DNA of 64,000 nt from Acidimicrobiia bacterium (GTDB lineage: Bacteria; Actinomycetota; Acidimicrobiia; Spongiisociales; Spongiisociaceae): assembly GCA_021296345.1 (NCBI GenBank), contig JAGWAN010000003.1, positions 78,841-142,840 on the forward strand, written 5' to 3'. The notes under the pieces were generated by a model, which had not been told where the DNA came from, searched no databases, and was given only the letters and a program-made list of their open reading frames with translations. The position numbers and the translations under genes were made by a program. Positions 1 through 8,534 of the stretch are shown piece after piece. Within the stretch, counting starts at the first letter, position 1, and each line of letters opens with the position of its first letter.

Positions 1-759
1 TACAACTGGCAACTGCAACTGGAGAGCAATCGAGACGCGCTCGGCCGCCTCGGCCACACGGGCTGCGATCGCGTCCCGGTCGGCCGAGCCCGGGAAGCGG
101 TATGACGGGCCGTGGACGTGGATCGCACCTACCACCCTCATCTGGTCGTCGTAGACGGGGGAGGCCACCGAACTGATCCCCTCAACGAACTCGTCCGTGA
201 CCCAGGCATAACGTCGGGAGCGGATCGACTTCAGGCGCTTGCGTATCAGCCGGGGGTCCGTGACGGTATAGCGGGTGTAGGACTCGGGGTTGGCGGCGAT
301 ATAGCCATCCAGCTGGTCGGGCGGCCAGTGGGCCAGGATCACCAGCCCGGACGGGACCACATGCATCGGTAGAAGGGTGCCGGTCCAATCCCTGACCACT
401 ACGTTGTTGAGGGCATCCTCCTGAGCGATGTAGTGAACCCGGTTGCCGTCCGGTATGGCGAGCCCGGCGTCCTCCCCCAGTCCATCGGCCAGCATCTTGA
501 GATGGGGACGGGCACGAGCCGCCAATTCGACCGCCCGGCTCCTGCCGGTCGAGAGACCGGAGAGGCGGGGACCGATCCGGTAGGTGGCGCCGGGCGAGAT
601 CCGCTCCACGGCGCCCAGCTCCACCAGCGTCTTGACCAGCCGCGCCACGGTGCTCTTCGGCATTCCAACCCGCTCGGCCAGCTCGGTGATACCCAGGTCG
701 GAAGCCGAGATGACGTCCATGATGGCGAAGGCCCGGTCGATTGATTGCACCCTGCCCAT
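1..759 (-). CDS. IclR-family transcriptional regulator (3' end cut by window edge)
   Basis: An open frame of 253 codons runs from ATG (757-759 on the complement) to base 1 without a stop. Residues about 1-65 form the IclR winged helix-turn-helix (IDRAFAIMDVISASDLGITE, then MPKSTVARLVKTL as recognition helix). The rest is the IclR effector-binding domain, with motifs such as GLVILAH and WVTDEFVEGISSVASPVYDD. IclR proteins are usually about 250 residues, so nearly all of it is present. It is divergent from deoD, and a 7-bp inverted repeat (782-806) just upstream is a candidate autoregulatory operator. The last codons fall in a repeated CAGTTGC tract, so the true C-terminus is uncertain. The effector is unknown. 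Confidence 0.88.
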   Translation of the reverse strand, partial: MGRVQSIDRAFAIMDVISASDLGITELAERVGMPKSTVARLVKTLVELGAVERISPGATYRIGPRLSGLSTGRSRAVELAARARPHLKMLADGLGEDAGLAIPDGNRVHYIAQEDALNNVVVRDWTGTLLPMHVVPSGLVILAHWPPDQLDGYIAANPESYTRYTVTDPRLIRKRLKSIRSRRYAWVTDEFVEGISSVASPVYDDQMRVVGAIHVHGPSYRFPGSADRDAIAARVAEAAERVSIALQLQLPVV

Positions 760-781
760 TGCCGGATCTCCCCGATGTCGG

Positions 782-806
782 ACGTTCCACCCCGCGTGGG
801 GAACGT
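782..806. promoter_or_regulatory. Inverted-repeat operator candidate upstream of the IclR gene
   Basis: ACGTTCC (782-788) and GGAACGT (800-806) form a perfect 7-bp inverted repeat with an 11-bp spacer, 22 bp upstream of the IclR start. IclR regulators commonly bind such palindromes in divergent promoters. The assignment is inference. The rest of the 331-bp divergent gap (760-1090) shows no further gene or RNA. Confidence 0.5.
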
Positions 807-1090
807 ACCACATCGTGGACCGCGACCGTATCGAGGAACACCGGCGCATAGCGGGCCCGGCCCCGATGGGGTGGGCATCCGATTGGCAGGAGCCTGGATC
901 GAGATGACCTCGGTTAACCTGATGCCTGTCTGTGGACGAAGCACGGAATGACAACCCGTGGCCGACCAGGACGACAATGATGGTGCCGTTGCCTGTGCCT
1001 CCGATGGTGACACACTCGGTTCCAATGAGGACGATGGATTCTGCGCCAGCTGTTCCTGGCTGGTCCTGACCACCCGAAAAGGAGACCTCC

Positions 1091-1810
1091 ATGGCCACGC
1101 CGCACATCTCGGCCGCAGATGACGCGTTTGCCGAATCGATCCTGCTCCCCGGGGACCCGCTCCGGGCCCGCTACATAGCGGAGACGTTCCTCGAGGACGT
1201 CACCGAGGTAACCGCCGTTCGCAACATGCTCGGGTTCACCGGCGCCTACAAGGCAACTCCCGTGTCAACCATGGGCACCGGCATGGGGATGCCATCGGCA
1301 TCGATCTACATCACCGAGCTGGCCCGCTCCTACGGAGTGCGGCGGATGATCCGGGTGGGAAGCTGCGGCGGGATCTCCACCGACGTGAAGATAAGAGACG
1401 TCATCCTGGCAATCGGCGCCGGCACCGACTCGCAGACCAACCGGACCCGTTACAACGGCTGGGACTACGCAGCCACCGCCAGTTTTCCCCTTCTCCTGGC
1501 GGCCGCCGATGCTGCCGACGGAATGGGTATCCACACCCATGTCGGGAACCTCCACTCCTCCGACCTGTTCTACAACAGCTACACCAACGCCTTGGAGGTG
1601 TGGCAACGGATGGGGGTGCTGGCGGTCGAGATGGAGGCGGCGGCGCTCTACGCAATCGCGGCCGAAGAAGGCGCCCAGGCGCTCGCCATCGCTACTGTTT
1701 CCGACCATCTCGTGACCGAGGAACAGACCTCCTCAGCCGAGCGAGAGCGCACGTTCGACCAGATGGTGAGGATCGCACTCGAAGCAATCCACAATCTGGA
1801 ACAGTCCTGA
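1091..1810 (+). CDS. deoD: Purine-nucleoside phosphorylase, DeoD type
   Basis: This 239-residue protein matches the hexameric DeoD family in length and motifs. These are ILLPGDPLRARYIAE at the N-terminus (phosphate-binding region), the family signature RVGSCGGIS, VEMEAAALYAIA (ribose/phosphate contacts) and TVSDHLVTEEQTS, which carries the catalytic aspartate. It phosphorolyses purine (deoxy)nucleosides to base plus (deoxy)ribose-1-phosphate in nucleoside salvage. The start is supported by an AAAAGGAGAC ribosome-binding site just upstream. It is a single gene, divergent from the IclR regulator, which may control it, and convergent with the next gene. Confidence 0.95.
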   Translation: MATPHISAADDAFAESILLPGDPLRARYIAETFLEDVTEVTAVRNMLGFTGAYKATPVSTMGTGMGMPSASIYITELARSYGVRRMIRVGSCGGISTDVKIRDVILAIGAGTDSQTNRTRYNGWDYAATASFPLLLAAADAADGMGIHTHVGNLHSSDLFYNSYTNALEVWQRMGVLAVEMEAAALYAIAAEEGAQALAIATVSDHLVTEEQTSSAERERTFDQMVRIALEAIHNLEQS

Positions 1811-1866
1811 CGAGCCTCGTGAACGTCGACGCCGCGCCGGTGGCCGGCTTGGTGTCCCAGAAGATG

Positions 1867-2319
1867 TCAGGCGCCCCAGCGCGTCACCATGACGAGGACA
1901 GCGAAAGCCAACACAGCCGTATCGACCCAACCCACCAGGCTTGAGCGACGCGACATCCTCGCGGCTTGGTCGTGGTCAGCCCGTTCGTACGCGGCCGCGA
2001 TCCGTCTGCCGTTCGGACCTATGACGGTCATCGCCAGCACCGCGCCGATCACGACAGCCAGAATGCCCACCACCACAAACGGATCGGTCATGCTGTAGGC
2101 GCCGTCCGCCAAGCCGACCAGGCCGAACCCGGATATGAACACCACGATTGCCGCGGGAGTGTGAATCACCCGGCCCATGGAAACGGTGACGCGGTGCCAG
2201 GCAGCGGCAGTGCCATCGTCCGCGCTGGTCATGGGACCGCGGGCGAGAGCCCGTACCAGGTTGGCGCCAAACCAGGCCGCCACGCCCAGGATATGCAGGA
2301 ACTGCATCAACTCGAACAT
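1867..2319 (-). CDS. Small integral membrane protein, DUF2269/CopD-like
   Basis: The protein has 150 residues with four predicted membrane helices, at about 4-22 (including LHILGVAAWFGANL), 50-70, 80-105 and 130-147. The HxxGVxxWxG motif in helix 1 resembles DUF2269 and CopD-like membrane proteins, some of which bind haem or copper. The function is unknown. I chose the ATG at 2319 because GGAAGGGAG lies at a good distance; an in-frame GTG five codons upstream is less likely. A long leader with competing hairpins (2375-2435) precedes it. Confidence 0.7.
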   Translation of the reverse strand: MFELMQFLHILGVAAWFGANLVRALARGPMTSADDGTAAAWHRVTVSMGRVIHTPAAIVVFISGFGLVGLADGAYSMTDPFVVVGILAVVIGAVLAMTVIGPNGRRIAAAYERADHDQAARMSRRSSLVGWVDTAVLAFAVLVMVTRWGA

Positions 2320-2374
2320 CGGGCTCCCTTCCACGCACGCACCGCCAGGCTAGCCCCGATACCTTATGGATCAG

Positions 2375-2435
2375 GTCTCCCGCGCCATGGTACGGTGGCG
2401 GGAGACACCGTGGCCGGCAGGACCTCCCGCCACCG
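2375..2435. promoter_or_regulatory. Leader region with two mutually exclusive hairpins
   Basis: A 12-bp perfect stem pairs 2393-2404 with 2424-2435 (19-nt loop). A competing 9-bp perfect stem pairs 2375-2383 with 2398-2406. The middle segment is shared, so only one stem can form at a time, as in attenuators and switches. On the minus strand this lies about 56 nt upstream of the membrane-protein gene; on the plus strand it is 267 nt upstream of the STAS gene. No known riboswitch core was recognised. The rest of the 382-bp divergent gap (2320-2701) shows no gene I can support. Confidence 0.45.
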
Positions 2436-2701
2436 GCGCGGCGTCGCGAGGATCGAGGAGGTATCCGGTGCAAGACCCTGGGTGAGACACTATCCTATCG
2501 CTCGGGTGCCCCGGGGCCGCTGTCATCGGCGTCCCTCTGATCAAGAGGCGAAATGACGTTGAGTCCTCCGCAGGCGACTCGAACCAACACCCTCAATCGC
2601 GTACCAGTGGCACACAGTCGATAAGTGGAGAACTCGAGCAACTGATGCACTCCGATATCTGCTAGGAAGCGTCGACACCAACGATCCAGGAAAGGGTAAC
2701 C

Positions 2702-3037
2702 ATGGAAATCAACACCGAACGGACCGACGGGGTGCTCGTGATCAACGCCGAGGGCCGGATTGACGGATCGAACTCCGCCCAGTTCCTGGAGTCCATTCAG
2801 GCGGTGGTCAGCGACGACGACAACGGAGTAGCTCTAGATTTCGGCGGCATCAACTACATCAGCAGCGCCGGCCTGCGGGTAATCCTGTTACTCGCCAAGG
2901 AACTCCGTCAGAAGCAAACCGGGTTCGGGGTGTGCTCCCTCTCCAGTTCCGTCAAGGAGATCTTCACCATAAGCGGGTTCGACCAGATCATCTCCATCTT
3001 CGACTCCGGAGCCGATGCTGTCGGCGCGCTCAAGTAG
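2702..3037 (+). CDS. STAS-domain anti-sigma factor antagonist (RsbV/SpoIIAA-like)
   Basis: The 111 residues are a complete single STAS domain. The conserved phosphorylation loop is DFGGINYISSAGLRVILLLA, whose ISSAG serine is the one phosphorylated by RsbW/SpoIIAB kinases in characterised systems. In such partner switching, the unphosphorylated STAS protein sequesters an anti-sigma kinase, and a PP2C phosphatase resets it. Both partner types (a PP2C protein and an ATPase) are encoded immediately downstream, so this is the probable substrate of that pair. No sigma factor gene is in the window. The ATG start has a GGAAAGGGTAAC leader. Confidence 0.92.
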   Translation: MEINTERTDGVLVINAEGRIDGSNSAQFLESIQAVVSDDDNGVALDFGGINYISSAGLRVILLLAKELRQKQTGFGVCSLSSSVKEIFTISGFDQIISIFDSGADAVGALK

Positions 3038-3119
3038 GAGACAGGCGAACCCTGTTTCGGTGACCGTATCACCCGACTGTCCGGCGCTCCAGGATAGCGA
3101 GCATCATCGAGGTTGAGTC

Positions 3120-4334
3120 ATGGCATCGAAAGAGCGATCCCGCCGGTCTGACAAGGAAGGCCAGGAACAGGGCCACACCTACCCGTACAAGATACTGGTC
3201 GTCGACGACGAGCCGGATCTGCAACCTCTCATCCTCCAGCGGATGCGCCGGCCCATCCGTTCTGGCAAGTACGAGTTCGTCTTCGCGCAGAACGGCATCG
3301 AAGCCCTCCAAAGACTGGCCGCCGAACCCGACATCGACATGGTGGTGTCGGATATCAACATGCCGCAGATGGATGGCCTGACGTTGCTGGAGCAGATACC
3401 GAGCGTCAACCCGAACATCCGCTCCGTAATCATCTCTGCCTACGGCGACATGCAGAACATCCGCACCGCCATGAACCGAGGGGCTTTCGACTTCGTAACC
3501 AAGCCCCTTGACTTCAAGGACCTACGCCATACCATTGCTCGAACCCTCCGCAACCTGGTCGAGTGGCGCGAGGCGCTGGCCTCCCGCGATCAGCTGGTAG
3601 TGCTCCAGAACGAGTTGGACGTCGCCAGCAAGATCCAGCAATCCATTCTGCCGACCGAATTCCCGCGGCACGAGAATTACGAGGTTCACGCCAGCATGGA
3701 GCCCGCCCGCAACGTCGGTGGAGACTTCTACGACATCCTCATGCTCGAGCGAGATCACGTCGGACTCGCCATCGCCGACGTCTCCGATAAGGGCGTGCCC
3801 GCATCGCTGTTCATGATGTCGAGCCGAACCCTCCTCAAAGGAACCGCCATCGGGCTACCACAGCCGGGGATGGTCCTGACAGATGTCAACGATCTTCTGT
3901 ACGAGGAGAACGAGACCGCCATGTTCGTGACGGTCTTCTACGCGGTGTACTCGCCGATGACCGGCAAACTGGACTACGCGAACGGCGGCCACAACCCTCC
4001 CCTGGTCATCCACGCCGATGGAAGCTCGGAGTTCATCCCGCCGGTCGGCGGGATAGCCCTGGGAATCGCCCGCGGGATACCCTTCGCGCAGGGATCCCTT
4101 ACGCTGCAAACCGGCGACACACTCCTGCTGTACACCGACGGCGTTACCGAGGCCATGAACGCCGAGAGCGAAGAGTTCGGCGCGGAGCGCTTGCAGGCCA
4201 TCTTCCTCGAAAACCCGCCTACGTCTGCTCAGGCCACCAACGATGCGGTCTTCGCAGCGGTGCACGCCTTCGCCGGGGACACGCCCCAATCGGACGACAT
4301 CACGTGTCTGTCCATCTCCAGGACTTCGGGATAA
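3120..4334 (+). CDS. Response regulator fused to SpoIIE-type PP2C serine phosphatase
   Basis: The protein has 404 residues. Residues about 20-145 are a receiver domain: KILVVDDEPD acidic pair, VVSDINMPQMDG phospho-acceptor Asp, IISAYGD switch Thr/Ser position and FVTKPLDF lysine. A short coiled segment (LQNELDVASKIQQSILP) leads into a PP2C/SpoIIE phosphatase at about 190-400, with NVGGDFYD, IADVSDKGVPASLFM, LLLYTDGVTEAMN and SDDITCLSI, which carry the metal-binding aspartates. Phosphorylation of the receiver is expected to control dephosphorylation of a STAS partner, as in RsbU/RssB-PP2C proteins. It is the link between the histidine kinase and the STAS protein in this operon. Confidence 0.93.
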   Translation: MASKERSRRSDKEGQEQGHTYPYKILVVDDEPDLQPLILQRMRRPIRSGKYEFVFAQNGIEALQRLAAEPDIDMVVSDINMPQMDGLTLLEQIPSVNPNIRSVIISAYGDMQNIRTAMNRGAFDFVTKPLDFKDLRHTIARTLRNLVEWREALASRDQLVVLQNELDVASKIQQSILPTEFPRHENYEVHASMEPARNVGGDFYDILMLERDHVGLAIADVSDKGVPASLFMMSSRTLLKGTAIGLPQPGMVLTDVNDLLYEENETAMFVTVFYAVYSPMTGKLDYANGGHNPPLVIHADGSSEFIPPVGGIALGIARGIPFAQGSLTLQTGDTLLLYTDGVTEAMNAESEEFGAERLQAIFLENPPTSAQATNDAVFAAVHAFAGDTPQSDDITCLSISRTSG

Positions 4335-4336
4335 CG

Positions 4337-4774
4337 ATGAGTGCGCGCTCGCTGGTCCTGGACTTCGAGCACGGTGAGCAGGGGACCAACGCCGAGATGC
4401 TCGAGGGAATCTCCGCTCAGGTCGACGAGATGGCGGAGGGCGACGACTGGTCCCCCAAGTTGCTCTACCTGGTCCAGCTATGCCTGGAAGAGCTGGCGCT
4501 CAACGCCATGACCTACGGTCGCGAGGCCGGCCTGTCCGAGTTCCAGGTGTCGATTACTCCCGACCGTGAGGAGGTTGTGATCGAACTGCACGACAACGGC
4601 GCTGCTTTCGACCCGACCAAGGACGCGCGGATTCCCGACCTCGCCGCCACCATGGATGATCGACCGGTGGGCGGTCTGGGAATCTTCCTCATCCGGGAGA
4701 TGGTGGACGACCTCACTTATCGAAGGGAAGAGGGTTGGAATCATCTGACCATCACCATAAGGCGCGCCCAATAG
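4337..4774 (+). CDS. RsbW-like anti-sigma ATPase (HATPase_c)
   Basis: This 145-residue HATPase protein of the RsbW/SpoIIAB type has an N-box in CLEELALNAMTYG, a G1 box in IELHDNGAAFDP and a G2 box in RPVGGLGIFLIREMVDDL. It would bind ATP and act as an anti-sigma kinase or a kinase partner of the STAS protein. I chose the ATG two bases after the upstream stop; an earlier in-frame ATG inside the phosphatase gene (4304) would add 11 unlikely residues. The close spacing implies translational coupling. Confidence 0.88.
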   Translation: MSARSLVLDFEHGEQGTNAEMLEGISAQVDEMAEGDDWSPKLLYLVQLCLEELALNAMTYGREAGLSEFQVSITPDREEVVIELHDNGAAFDPTKDARIPDLAATMDDRPVGGLGIFLIREMVDDLTYRREEGWNHLTITIRRAQ

Positions 4775-4788
4775 GGGGTTCCGACCGG

Positions 4789-6045
4789 ATGGGGGACAGG
4801 ATCCGCTGGACACGGACACTTCGGGCTATCGGTTCCGCCATTCTCGGACTGGTGCTGGCCGGTTGCGGATCCCCCCAAGCCGGCGAAGACCGGTCGAACA
4901 CCGATCCCACCACGACTTCCTCCGCCACCACGGTCGCCCAGAGCCAGGCCACTCCCGGTGTGGACGACCAGCGGATCCTTTTCGGCCAGTCGGCGGCTCT
5001 CAGCGGCCCGGCCCAAGAGCTCGGGTTGGAAATGAGCCTGGGGATCAACGCCGCCTTCCACGAAGTGAACTCGAACGGCGGGGTCGCTGGTCGTCGCCTC
5101 GAGTTGATCACCCTCGACGACACGTACGAGCCGGAACTGGCCATCGCCAACACCCTCCAGCTCATCGAGGAAGAGCAGGTATTCGCCTTGATCGGCGAGG
5201 TGGGAACGCCAACGTCACGTTCCGCCACTCCCGTCGCCGCCGAAGCGGGGGTCCCCTTCGTGGCGCCCTTCACCGGCGCCGCGTTCCTCAGGTCCGAGAG
5301 TTGGAGCAACATCGTGAACCTCAGAGCCTCTTACGCGCAGGAGACGGAAGAGATGGTGGCCCGCCTCACCCAGGACATGGGTATCCAACGCATCGCGATC
5401 ATGTACCAGGACGACTCGTTCGGCCGCACTGGATTGCAGGGCGCCCAGGCGGCGCTCGAGCGGCGCAACATGCAGCCCGTATCGGTGGGGATCTACCCTC
5501 GTAACACGACGGCCATCAAGACCGGCCTCATCGACCTCACCCTGGGCGAACCCGAGGCGGTCATCGTCGTCGGCGCCTACCAGCCCGTGGCGGCCCTTAT
5601 CGCCTGGTCCAGACACACCGGCTTCGATCCCATCTTCATCACCATTTCCTTCGTGGGAAGCAACGCTCTAGCGAGGGAGCTCGGCCCGGACGGGAAGGGC
5701 GTGTTCGTCACCCAGGTGGTGCCGTTCCCCACGGACACCTCCATACCGGTTGTAGCCGCCTATATCGACGCCCTGGCGGCCTATGCCCCGGATGCGTCGC
5801 CCAGCTTCGTGTCCCTCGAGGGCTACCTGTCGGGACGGTTGGCCATCATCGGCCTGGAGGGATGCGGGCTCGAACCGACCCGCGCCTGCTTCCTGAGCAA
5901 CCTTCTGGACGGCGGCGCCACAGACATCGACGGGTTCCCCCTCGCTTTCGGCCCGGGTGACAACCAGGGTTCGGATCGAGTCTTCCTCACCTTCATCAAC
6001 AGCGAGGGTCAATACGAGCCGGCCCAACAGATCATGAGGATATAG
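4789..6045 (+). CDS. ABC-type branched-chain amino acid/amide binding lipoprotein (sensor-associated)
   Basis: The 418-residue protein starts with a lipoprotein signal (lipobox VLAGC, about residue 26) and a Thr/Ser linker. A type I periplasmic binding fold (Peripla_BP_6, LivJ/AmiC-like) follows, from ILFGQSAALSGPAQELG to the C-terminus. No permease or ATPase genes accompany it. It sits four codons behind the ATPase gene and 2 bp before a membrane histidine kinase, so it probably delivers a ligand signal rather than feeding a transporter. The ligand is unknown. The start at 4789 is preferred because it gives a clean signal peptide and follows GGGGGTT; an upstream ATG at 4735 overlaps the previous gene. 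Confidence 0.85.
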   Translation: MGDRIRWTRTLRAIGSAILGLVLAGCGSPQAGEDRSNTDPTTTSSATTVAQSQATPGVDDQRILFGQSAALSGPAQELGLEMSLGINAAFHEVNSNGGVAGRRLELITLDDTYEPELAIANTLQLIEEEQVFALIGEVGTPTSRSATPVAAEAGVPFVAPFTGAAFLRSESWSNIVNLRASYAQETEEMVARLTQDMGIQRIAIMYQDDSFGRTGLQGAQAALERRNMQPVSVGIYPRNTTAIKTGLIDLTLGEPEAVIVVGAYQPVAALIAWSRHTGFDPIFITISFVGSNALARELGPDGKGVFVTQVVPFPTDTSIPVVAAYIDALAAYAPDASPSFVSLEGYLSGRLAIIGLEGCGLEPTRACFLSNLLDGGATDIDGFPLAFGPGDNQGSDRVFLTFINSEGQYEPAQQIMRI

Positions 6046-6047
6046 CC

Positions 6048-8276
6048 GTGGCCACCTGGATCGGTCGCCTCTGGGCGCTGCGCACCCTCATCTCCACCCA
6101 GATGTACATCGGAATCGGATCCGTCGTTGCGCTGACCATTGCGGCCAGCTTCGTCGGTTGGGTCTCGTTCAACCGGGTCGATGCCGCCCAGAGCAGGGTG
6201 GAGGACGAGAGCTTGCCCGAGATGGAGGCTGCCTTCAGGATGGCCGAGTACAGCCGAACCCTCGCCGCGGCAGCCCCCAGGCTGGTAGCCAGCCAACCAA
6301 CCGAGGTAGACGCAATATCCGAAGAGATCCGGCAAGCGCAGCAGGGGTTCGAGGATCAGATCCTCCAGTTGCGCGCGCTGGCGAGAACCGAAGACCATAT
6401 CCGGACCTACATTCCCAATGCGCAAGCAGTCTTTTTCCAGTTGCTGTTCAACATCGACCGGATTCAGGGACAGCTCGCCCAGCATCACTCTCTCGTCCAG
6501 CAAGCCGAGGAGATGAGGTTGCTGATCATTGACCTGCGCTCCCGGCTCGACGACATGATCGTGCCCGCCATCGACAACCAGCTGTTCTACCAGCTGACCG
6601 GATATCGCGACCTGGGCGAGCCGCCGGTCGACCGGAGCGTCTACCTGTCGGAGGAGGAGTTCAACCGCTACCGCCACCTTGCGTCGCTCAAGTCGGAAGC
6701 CACGCTGGCGACCCAGCTTCTATCCAGCGGCCTGAGCGTCTCGGACGCGGCCTTCATCGAACCCCTCCAGGAGAGCTTCGAGTCGACCGCCGGACGCCTG
6801 GCGATCAGCCTGGGCGCCCTGGAGGGAACCGATCTCCATGCATCCCTGACCCCGATCTTCGATCAGCTGCTCAGTACGGCTATGACTGAGGGGGACGGCT
6901 TCGATCTCCTGATCGAGAAACTCAGGCTGGAGGAGAACCAGGACGACCTGTTGATCCACACGTCCCAGCTATCCGCAGAGCTGACCACGGAGGTCGATGG
7001 CCTGGTCACGTCCGCGAGCCAAGCCGCTGATGCGGCCAATCAAGCATCCGACAACGCCATCAACACCGGCCGCACCCTGCTGGTGGGGATCAGCATCCTC
7101 GGTGTGCTTGCTGCCTTCGCCATCAGCTACGGCTTCGTCGGTCGGGTTCTGCTCCGCCGGATCCATATCCTGTCGGCGCGCATGCGCCAGATGGCCGACG
7201 GGGATCTCGAAGCCGAGGTCAACATCAAGGGTCGGGATGAGGTGGCCGACATGGCCGCCGCTCTGGAAGTCTTCCGACGCCATGCGCTCGAGGTCCAGCG
7301 CCTGAACCTGGTCGAGAAGATGGCGGCGGAGCTGGTCGAGAAGAACAGCCAGTTGGAAGAAGTCCTGTCGGAGCTGGAGCGGGCCCAGGACCAGATCGTC
7401 ATGCAGGAGAAGCTGGCAGCTCTGGGCGAGGTCACCGCCGGGGTGGCCCATGAGATCCGCAACCCGCTGAACTTCGTGAAGAACTTCTCCGAGGCTTCCG
7501 AGGAGCTGCTGGAGGAGCTCGAGGAGATCCTCGAGGAGGACGAGCTGGACGAGGACGAGATAGAGGAAATCGTCGAGGACCTGACCGATAACCTCGAACG
7601 GATTCGTCGGCACAGCGAGCGGGCCAACCGGATCGTGCAGGACATGCTGATGATGGGCCGGGGCGGTGGCGAATGGCAAACCGTGGATCTGAACACCGTA
7701 TTCAACGAGCACGCCTTGCTGGCTTACCACAGCGCCCGGGCTGTCGATCCTGACTTCCAGCTTCAGATCGAGCGGGACTTCGATCCCGAAGTAGGCGACA
7801 TAGAGGCGATCCCGCAGGACTTGGGCCGGGTATTCCTCAACATGGCCGGCAACTCCTGCCAGGCCACCGACTCCAAGCGGGTGTCGATACAGGAGACACC
7901 GCGCGATGGCACGCCGTACATGCCCACCGTCTGGCTGAAGACCAAACGGATCGGCGACCGGGTCCAAGTGATCATCCGCGACAACGGGGTAGGCATCCCA
8001 CCTGATGTGATCGACAAGATCTTCAATCCCTTCTTCACCACCAAGCCCACTGACAAGGGCACCGGCCTGGGCTTGGCGCTATCGAGCGACATCGTGCGGA
8101 CACACGGCGGGACCATCTCGGTCGATTCCGAGGAGGGAGAGTTCGCCCAGATGACGGTCGATCTACCCCTCAGGCGGCCCGACGGAGCGTCCGAAGCCGA
8201 TCAGGCGTACGCCGACCGGTTGATCGATCCTGACGAGGATGACGACGAGGATGACTATGACTACGAGGACGAGTGA
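6048..8276 (+). CDS. Membrane sensor histidine kinase with HAMP domain
   Basis: This 742-residue protein begins at a GTG 2 bp after the binding-protein stop. It has a first membrane helix at about 15-40, a long helical extracytoplasmic region at about 43-340, a second helix at about 344-369, then HAMP and a coiled coil. The HisKA box is GEVTAGVAHEIRNPLNF, with the phospho-accepting His at residue 468. The ATPase domain shows GNSCQA (N box), RDNGVGIPPD (G1), FFTTK and GTGLGLALS (G2). Two oddities stand out: a very acidic stretch (about residues 483-515) inside the dimerisation helices, and an Asp/Glu/Tyr C-terminal tail. It probably phosphorylates the receiver-PP2C protein encoded two genes upstream. 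Confidence 0.93.
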   Translation: MATWIGRLWALRTLISTQMYIGIGSVVALTIAASFVGWVSFNRVDAAQSRVEDESLPEMEAAFRMAEYSRTLAAAAPRLVASQPTEVDAISEEIRQAQQGFEDQILQLRALARTEDHIRTYIPNAQAVFFQLLFNIDRIQGQLAQHHSLVQQAEEMRLLIIDLRSRLDDMIVPAIDNQLFYQLTGYRDLGEPPVDRSVYLSEEEFNRYRHLASLKSEATLATQLLSSGLSVSDAAFIEPLQESFESTAGRLAISLGALEGTDLHASLTPIFDQLLSTAMTEGDGFDLLIEKLRLEENQDDLLIHTSQLSAELTTEVDGLVTSASQAADAANQASDNAINTGRTLLVGISILGVLAAFAISYGFVGRVLLRRIHILSARMRQMADGDLEAEVNIKGRDEVADMAAALEVFRRHALEVQRLNLVEKMAAELVEKNSQLEEVLSELERAQDQIVMQEKLAALGEVTAGVAHEIRNPLNFVKNFSEASEELLEELEEILEEDELDEDEIEEIVEDLTDNLERIRRHSERANRIVQDMLMMGRGGGEWQTVDLNTVFNEHALLAYHSARAVDPDFQLQIERDFDPEVGDIEAIPQDLGRVFLNMAGNSCQATDSKRVSIQETPRDGTPYMPTVWLKTKRIGDRVQVIIRDNGVGIPPDVIDKIFNPFFTTKPTDKGTGLGLALSSDIVRTHGGTISVDSEEGEFAQMTVDLPLRRPDGASEADQAYADRLIDPDEDDDEDDYDYEDE

Positions 8277-8288
8277 GCAGACCCCTCG

Positions 8289-8534
8289 TCAGTGATCCAT
8301 AGCGCGGAGCATGCCGAGAAATCCGCCGCCGAAGACGCCGAACAGGACACCGGGGAGCAAGGAGGTGGCTATCGAAGTCTGCCAGCTCTGACCGGTCACC
8401 ATCCATACGGCAACGGTTATGAAAACGATCATGAGGGGTAGACCGACGAGGGAACCCTTCATTATGGCCATACCGAAGGCCAGATCGCTACCAGCGTCAT
8501 GCGATCCGTCGCCTTCTCGAACCTGATCCGACAT
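8289..8534 (-). CDS. Small two-helix membrane protein
   Basis: It encodes 81 residues with a charged N-terminus and two hydrophobic segments (about 27-47 and 53-72, the second glycine-rich, ending FGGGFLGML). The ATG at 8534 follows AAGAGGTG; a GTG two codons upstream is possible. It is convergent with the histidine kinase gene, 12 bp away. No family recognised and no function inferred. Confidence 0.55.
   Translation of the reverse strand: MSDQVREGDGSHDAGSDLAFGMAIMKGSLVGLPLMIVFITVAVWMVTGQSWQTSIATSLLPGVLFGVFGGGFLGMLRAMDH

Noticed and set aside
2320-2335. GGAAGGGAGC on the minus strand, similar to the SRP RNA core
   Set aside because: It is at the correct distance from the membrane-protein ATG to be a ribosome-binding site, and no SRP-type long hairpin surrounds it.
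2565-2600. Minus-strand GGTTCGAGTCG resembling a tRNA T-loop
   Set aside because: No complementary T-stem, anticodon arm or acceptor stem could be traced around it, so it is chance similarity.
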